Below, piece by piece: positions 62,173-64,000 of a stretch of DNA of 64,000 nt. Made by a program: the position numbers and the translations under genes. The DNA comes from Metabacillus_B sp050107715. Its GTDB lineage: Bacteria > Bacillota > Bacilli > Bacillales > Bacillaceae. Under the pieces are notes generated by a model. The model was given only the letters and a program-made list of their open reading frames with translations, did not search any database and was not told where the DNA came from. The DNA lies in contig NZ_JBNILN010000013.1 of assembly GCF_050107715.1 (NCBI RefSeq), positions 26,766 through 90,765 on the forward strand, given 5' to 3'. Every line of letters begins with the position of its first letter. The first letter of the stretch is position 1.

Positions 62173-62811
62173 GTGAGTCTAATCGAACTGAACAAGCGGC
62201 AGGAAATCATCCTTCAAATCGTGAAGGAAAACGGGCCGATAACCGGGGAACATATAGCGGATCAATTAAATCTGACACGTGCTACTCTGCGGCCTGACCT
62301 TGCCATCCTCACAATGTCTGGCTATCTCGAAGCAAGGCCAAGGGTGGGCTATTTTTATACAGGAAAAACGGGAAATCAATTGTTAAGTGATAAGCTCAAA
62401 AAGCTGCAGGTAAAGGATTTTCAATCCATCCCTGTAGTCGTAAGTGAAGGTGTCTCGGTGTACGATGCGATTGTCACCATGTTTCTGGAGGACGTAGGCA
62501 CTTTATTTGTTGTAGATAAAGATTCACTGCTTGTCGGAGTACTCTCCAGAAAGGACCTTTTGCGCGCAAGCATTGGCAAACAGGAGCTTGCCTCCATCCC
62601 TGTAAACATCATCATGACACGGATGCCGAACATAACCGTCTGCCGGAATGATGACTATATCATGGACGTGGCAAAATCCCTTATAGAAAAGCAAATAGAC
62701 GCCCTCCCGATCATCCGGGATACAGATAAAGGGTTTGAGGTCATTGGCAGGATCACAAAGACCAATATGACAAAAATTCTGATGAGGCTTGCAGATAACG
62801 ATATTATTTAG
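62173..62811 (+). CDS. ccpN: Transcriptional repressor CcpN (CBS domain)
   Basis: 212 residues, the same length as B. subtilis CcpN. N-terminal winged helix (about 1-65) with ENGPITGEHIADQLNLTRATLRPDLAILTMSGYLEARPRVGYFYTG, then two CBS domains (about 80-205). CcpN represses gapB and pckA in glycolytic growth. I chose GTG 62173 for family length; the ribosome binding site is poor, and upstream in-frame starts exist (62158, 62134). Confidence 0.92.
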   Translation: MSLIELNKRQEIILQIVKENGPITGEHIADQLNLTRATLRPDLAILTMSGYLEARPRVGYFYTGKTGNQLLSDKLKKLQVKDFQSIPVVVSEGVSVYDAIVTMFLEDVGTLFVVDKDSLLVGVLSRKDLLRASIGKQELASIPVNIIMTRMPNITVCRNDDYIMDVAKSLIEKQIDALPIIRDTDKGFEVIGRITKTNMTKILMRLADNDII

Positions 62812-62834
62812 CTTAAGGGAAGCGGGGGAACGGG

Positions 62835-63641
62835 ATGAACAACCGAGTCATTTATGTAGTATCCGATTCAGTAGGGGAAACAGCAGAACTTGTCGTAAAA
62901 GCGGCAATCAGCCAGTTCAACGGTACAGCGGCGAATACCGTCATTAAGCGTATTCCGTATGTCGAGGACAAAACCACTCTTGAAGAGGTCGTATCCTATG
63001 CGCAAATGGACGGAGCCATCATTTGTTTTACACTCGTAGTCCCTGAATTGCGCCATTATCTGATCCAGCTTGCTTCGGTCAGAAACGTGCCGATTCACGA
63101 CATCATCGGTCCGCTGATCGATAAAATGGAAACATCCTATGGCATTCAGGCAAAGTATGAGCCGGGCCGGGTTCGCAAGCTGGATGAAGATTATTTCAAA
63201 AAAGTAGAGGCGATTGAATTTGCCGTAAAATATGATGATGGCCGCGATCCGAGAGGACTTCTCAAAGCGGACATCATCCTGATCGGGGTATCAAGGACAT
63301 CTAAAACCCCGTTGTCCCAATACCTTGCTCATAAACGCTTTAAAGTAGCCAACGTTCCAATCGTACCGGAAGTAGAACCGCCGGAAGAACTTTTTAAGAT
63401 TCCTCCTAAGAAATGCATCGGTTTAAAAATCAGTGCTGAAAAGCTCAACAATATCCGGCGGGAGCGCCTAAAATCACTCGGCCTGAATGATCAGGCGATC
63501 TATGCAAATATTGACCGGATCAATGAAGAAATACAATACTTTGATAAAATCGTAGACCGAATCGGCTGCAACGTCATCGATGTATCCAATAAAGCGGTAG
63601 AAGAAACAGCAAACATCATCCAAACCATCATGAGTAAATAA
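62835..63641 (+). CDS. ppsR: Pyruvate, phosphate dikinase/PEP synthase regulatory protein (YqfL)
   Basis: 268 residues, DUF299 family: bifunctional serine/threonine kinase and phosphorylase that uses ADP to inactivate the dikinase. P-loop GVSRTSKTPLSQYLA (about 151-165) and a C-terminal DRIGCNVIDVSNKAVEETANII segment. In B. subtilis YqfL affects CcpN activity, which explains the ccpN-ppsR pair. The stop codon TAA lies at the first three bases of the first terminal repeat. Confidence 0.93.
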   Translation: MNNRVIYVVSDSVGETAELVVKAAISQFNGTAANTVIKRIPYVEDKTTLEEVVSYAQMDGAIICFTLVVPELRHYLIQLASVRNVPIHDIIGPLIDKMETSYGIQAKYEPGRVRKLDEDYFKKVEAIEFAVKYDDGRDPRGLLKADIILIGVSRTSKTPLSQYLAHKRFKVANVPIVPEVEPPEELFKIPPKKCIGLKISAEKLNNIRRERLKSLGLNDQAIYANIDRINEEIQYFDKIVDRIGCNVIDVSNKAVEETANIIQTIMSK

Positions 63642-63759
63642 GAAAAGCGGAGGGCGCTTGCTCAGCGCTGAGAGACGGTGGAGCTCTCGACCGAAAGGCG
63701 CACTTTGCCTTGACCGAGAGAGCGAAGCGGCCGAAGCGCTAGCGCCTGGAGCTGGACAA
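63639..63759. repeat. Terminal hairpin repeat, copy 1 (divergent)
   Basis: 121 bases beginning TAAGAAAAGCGGAGGGCGCT and ending GGAGCTGGACAA. The first three bases are the stop codon of ppsR. Terminal stem GGCGCT / AGCGCC, then GCTCTCG / CGAGAGAGC and AAGGC / GCCTT make one long fold. It shares only the ends with copies 2 and 3. Confidence 0.9.
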
Positions 63760-63885
63760 TAAGAAAAGCGGAGGCGGCTTGTGCAGCCTCGACAAGCATA
63801 AGACAATCAGCCGGAGGAAGGCGTCCTCCCTTCCGCAGGATGAGTGGCTTATGACCTCGAGAGGCTAGCCGCCGGAGCTGGACAA
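63760..63885. repeat. Terminal hairpin repeat, copy 2
   Basis: 126 bases, TAAGAAAAGCGGAGGCGGCT to GCCGGAGCTGGACAA. Terminal stem GGCGGCT / AGCCGCC, then GCCTC / GAGGC, CATAAG / CTTATG and GGAGG / CCTCC fold it into one extended hairpin. Frames through it on either strand are artefacts. Confidence 0.95.
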
Positions 63886-64000
63886 TAAGAAAAGCGGAGG
63901 CGGCTTGTGCAGCCTCGACAAGCATAAGACAATCAGCCGGAGGAAGGCGTCCTCCCTTCCGCAGGATGAGTGGCTTATGACCTCGAGAGGCTAGCCGCCG
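63886..64000. repeat. Terminal hairpin repeat, copy 3 (cut by window end)
   Basis: 115 bases identical to the first 115 of copy 2, exactly 126 bases later. The last 11 bases fall outside the window, so the array may continue. Confidence 0.97.

Noticed and set aside
63474..63925. Minus-strand frames of 87 and 110 residues at the window end
   Set aside because: They translate the terminal hairpin repeats and the end of ppsR; repetition of the peptide follows the DNA repeat.

Overview
The window is one contiguous piece of the core chromosome of an endospore-forming Bacillaceae bacterium (Bacillus or a close relative; species not determinable by eye). Evidence: nearly every gene has a recognisable Bacillus subtilis counterpart in the same order, from alaS to yqfL/ppsR, and sporulation genes (sigK, sda, gpr, spoIIP, yqfC, yqfD) and competence genes (comER, comEA-EB-EC) are interspersed with housekeeping genes. 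Most genes are on the + strand; the exceptions (yrzA, sigK, sda, comER, yqzM, rpsT) are the ones expected from the B. subtilis arrangement. There is no tRNA, rRNA, prophage, insertion sequence or CRISPR array.

Layout. 1-4.3 kb: 3' part of alaS, ireB, ruvX, yrzB, mltG. 4.4-8 kb: trmR, trhP1, trhP2 (tRNA wobble-uridine hydroxylation and methylation) and udk. 8.1-11.2 kb: greA, a class B penicillin-binding protein and yrrS. 11.3-11.7 kb: a tandem array of 23 TGTCAGACA sites that can fold into a row of tetraloop hairpins. 11.7-15.9 kb: yrzA (minus) and the yrrT-mtnN-mccA-mccB-yrhC methionine-to-cysteine operon, preceded by a CymR-like site. 16.1-17.5 kb: a cluster of very small genes around yrzI, then an uninterrupted sigK (no skin element). 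17.6-19.2 kb: a GDSL lipoprotein, a small YjcZ-like membrane peptide, and the checkpoint gene sda with DnaA boxes in its upstream region. 19.3-24.5 kb: yqeG-yqeH-aroE-yqeI-nadD-yqeK-rsfS-yqeM. 24.7-30.8 kb: comER, comEABC, yqzM, holA and rpsT. 31.3-34 kb: gpr, spoIIP, yqxA. 34.3-45.6 kb: lepA, hemW, then the CIRCE-controlled hrcA-grpE-dnaK-dnaJ chaperone region with prmA, rsmE, mtaB. 45.8-47.3 kb: deoC, rpsU, yqeY. 47.8-53.2 kb: a sigma-W-type nfeD-floA-yqfB module, yqfC-yqfD, phoH. 53.3-58.8 kb: pgpH, ybeY, dgkA, cdd, era, yqzL, recO. 58.8-63.6 kb: glycine T-box with glyQ-glyS, then ccpN and ppsR. 63.64-64.0 kb: three copies of a GC-rich hairpin repeat that run off the window end.

The genes group into a few jobs: translation and ribosome assembly (alaS, glyQS, rpsT, rpsU, yqeH, yqeI, rsfS, era, ybeY, lepA, prmA, rsmE), tRNA modification (trmR, trhP1/2, mtaB), protein folding (hrcA operon), cell envelope (mltG, PBP, dgkA, floA, nfeD), DNA uptake, and sporulation.

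I found no large unknown system. The parts that known families do not explain are the TGTCAGACA hairpin array, the covarying terminal repeats, the small-peptide cluster next to sigK, several 5' hairpins placed directly against ribosome binding sites, and the missing ordinary start codon of nfeD. Start codons were chosen by ribosome-binding-site position and family length; assignments rest on motif recognition and gene order, not on searches.
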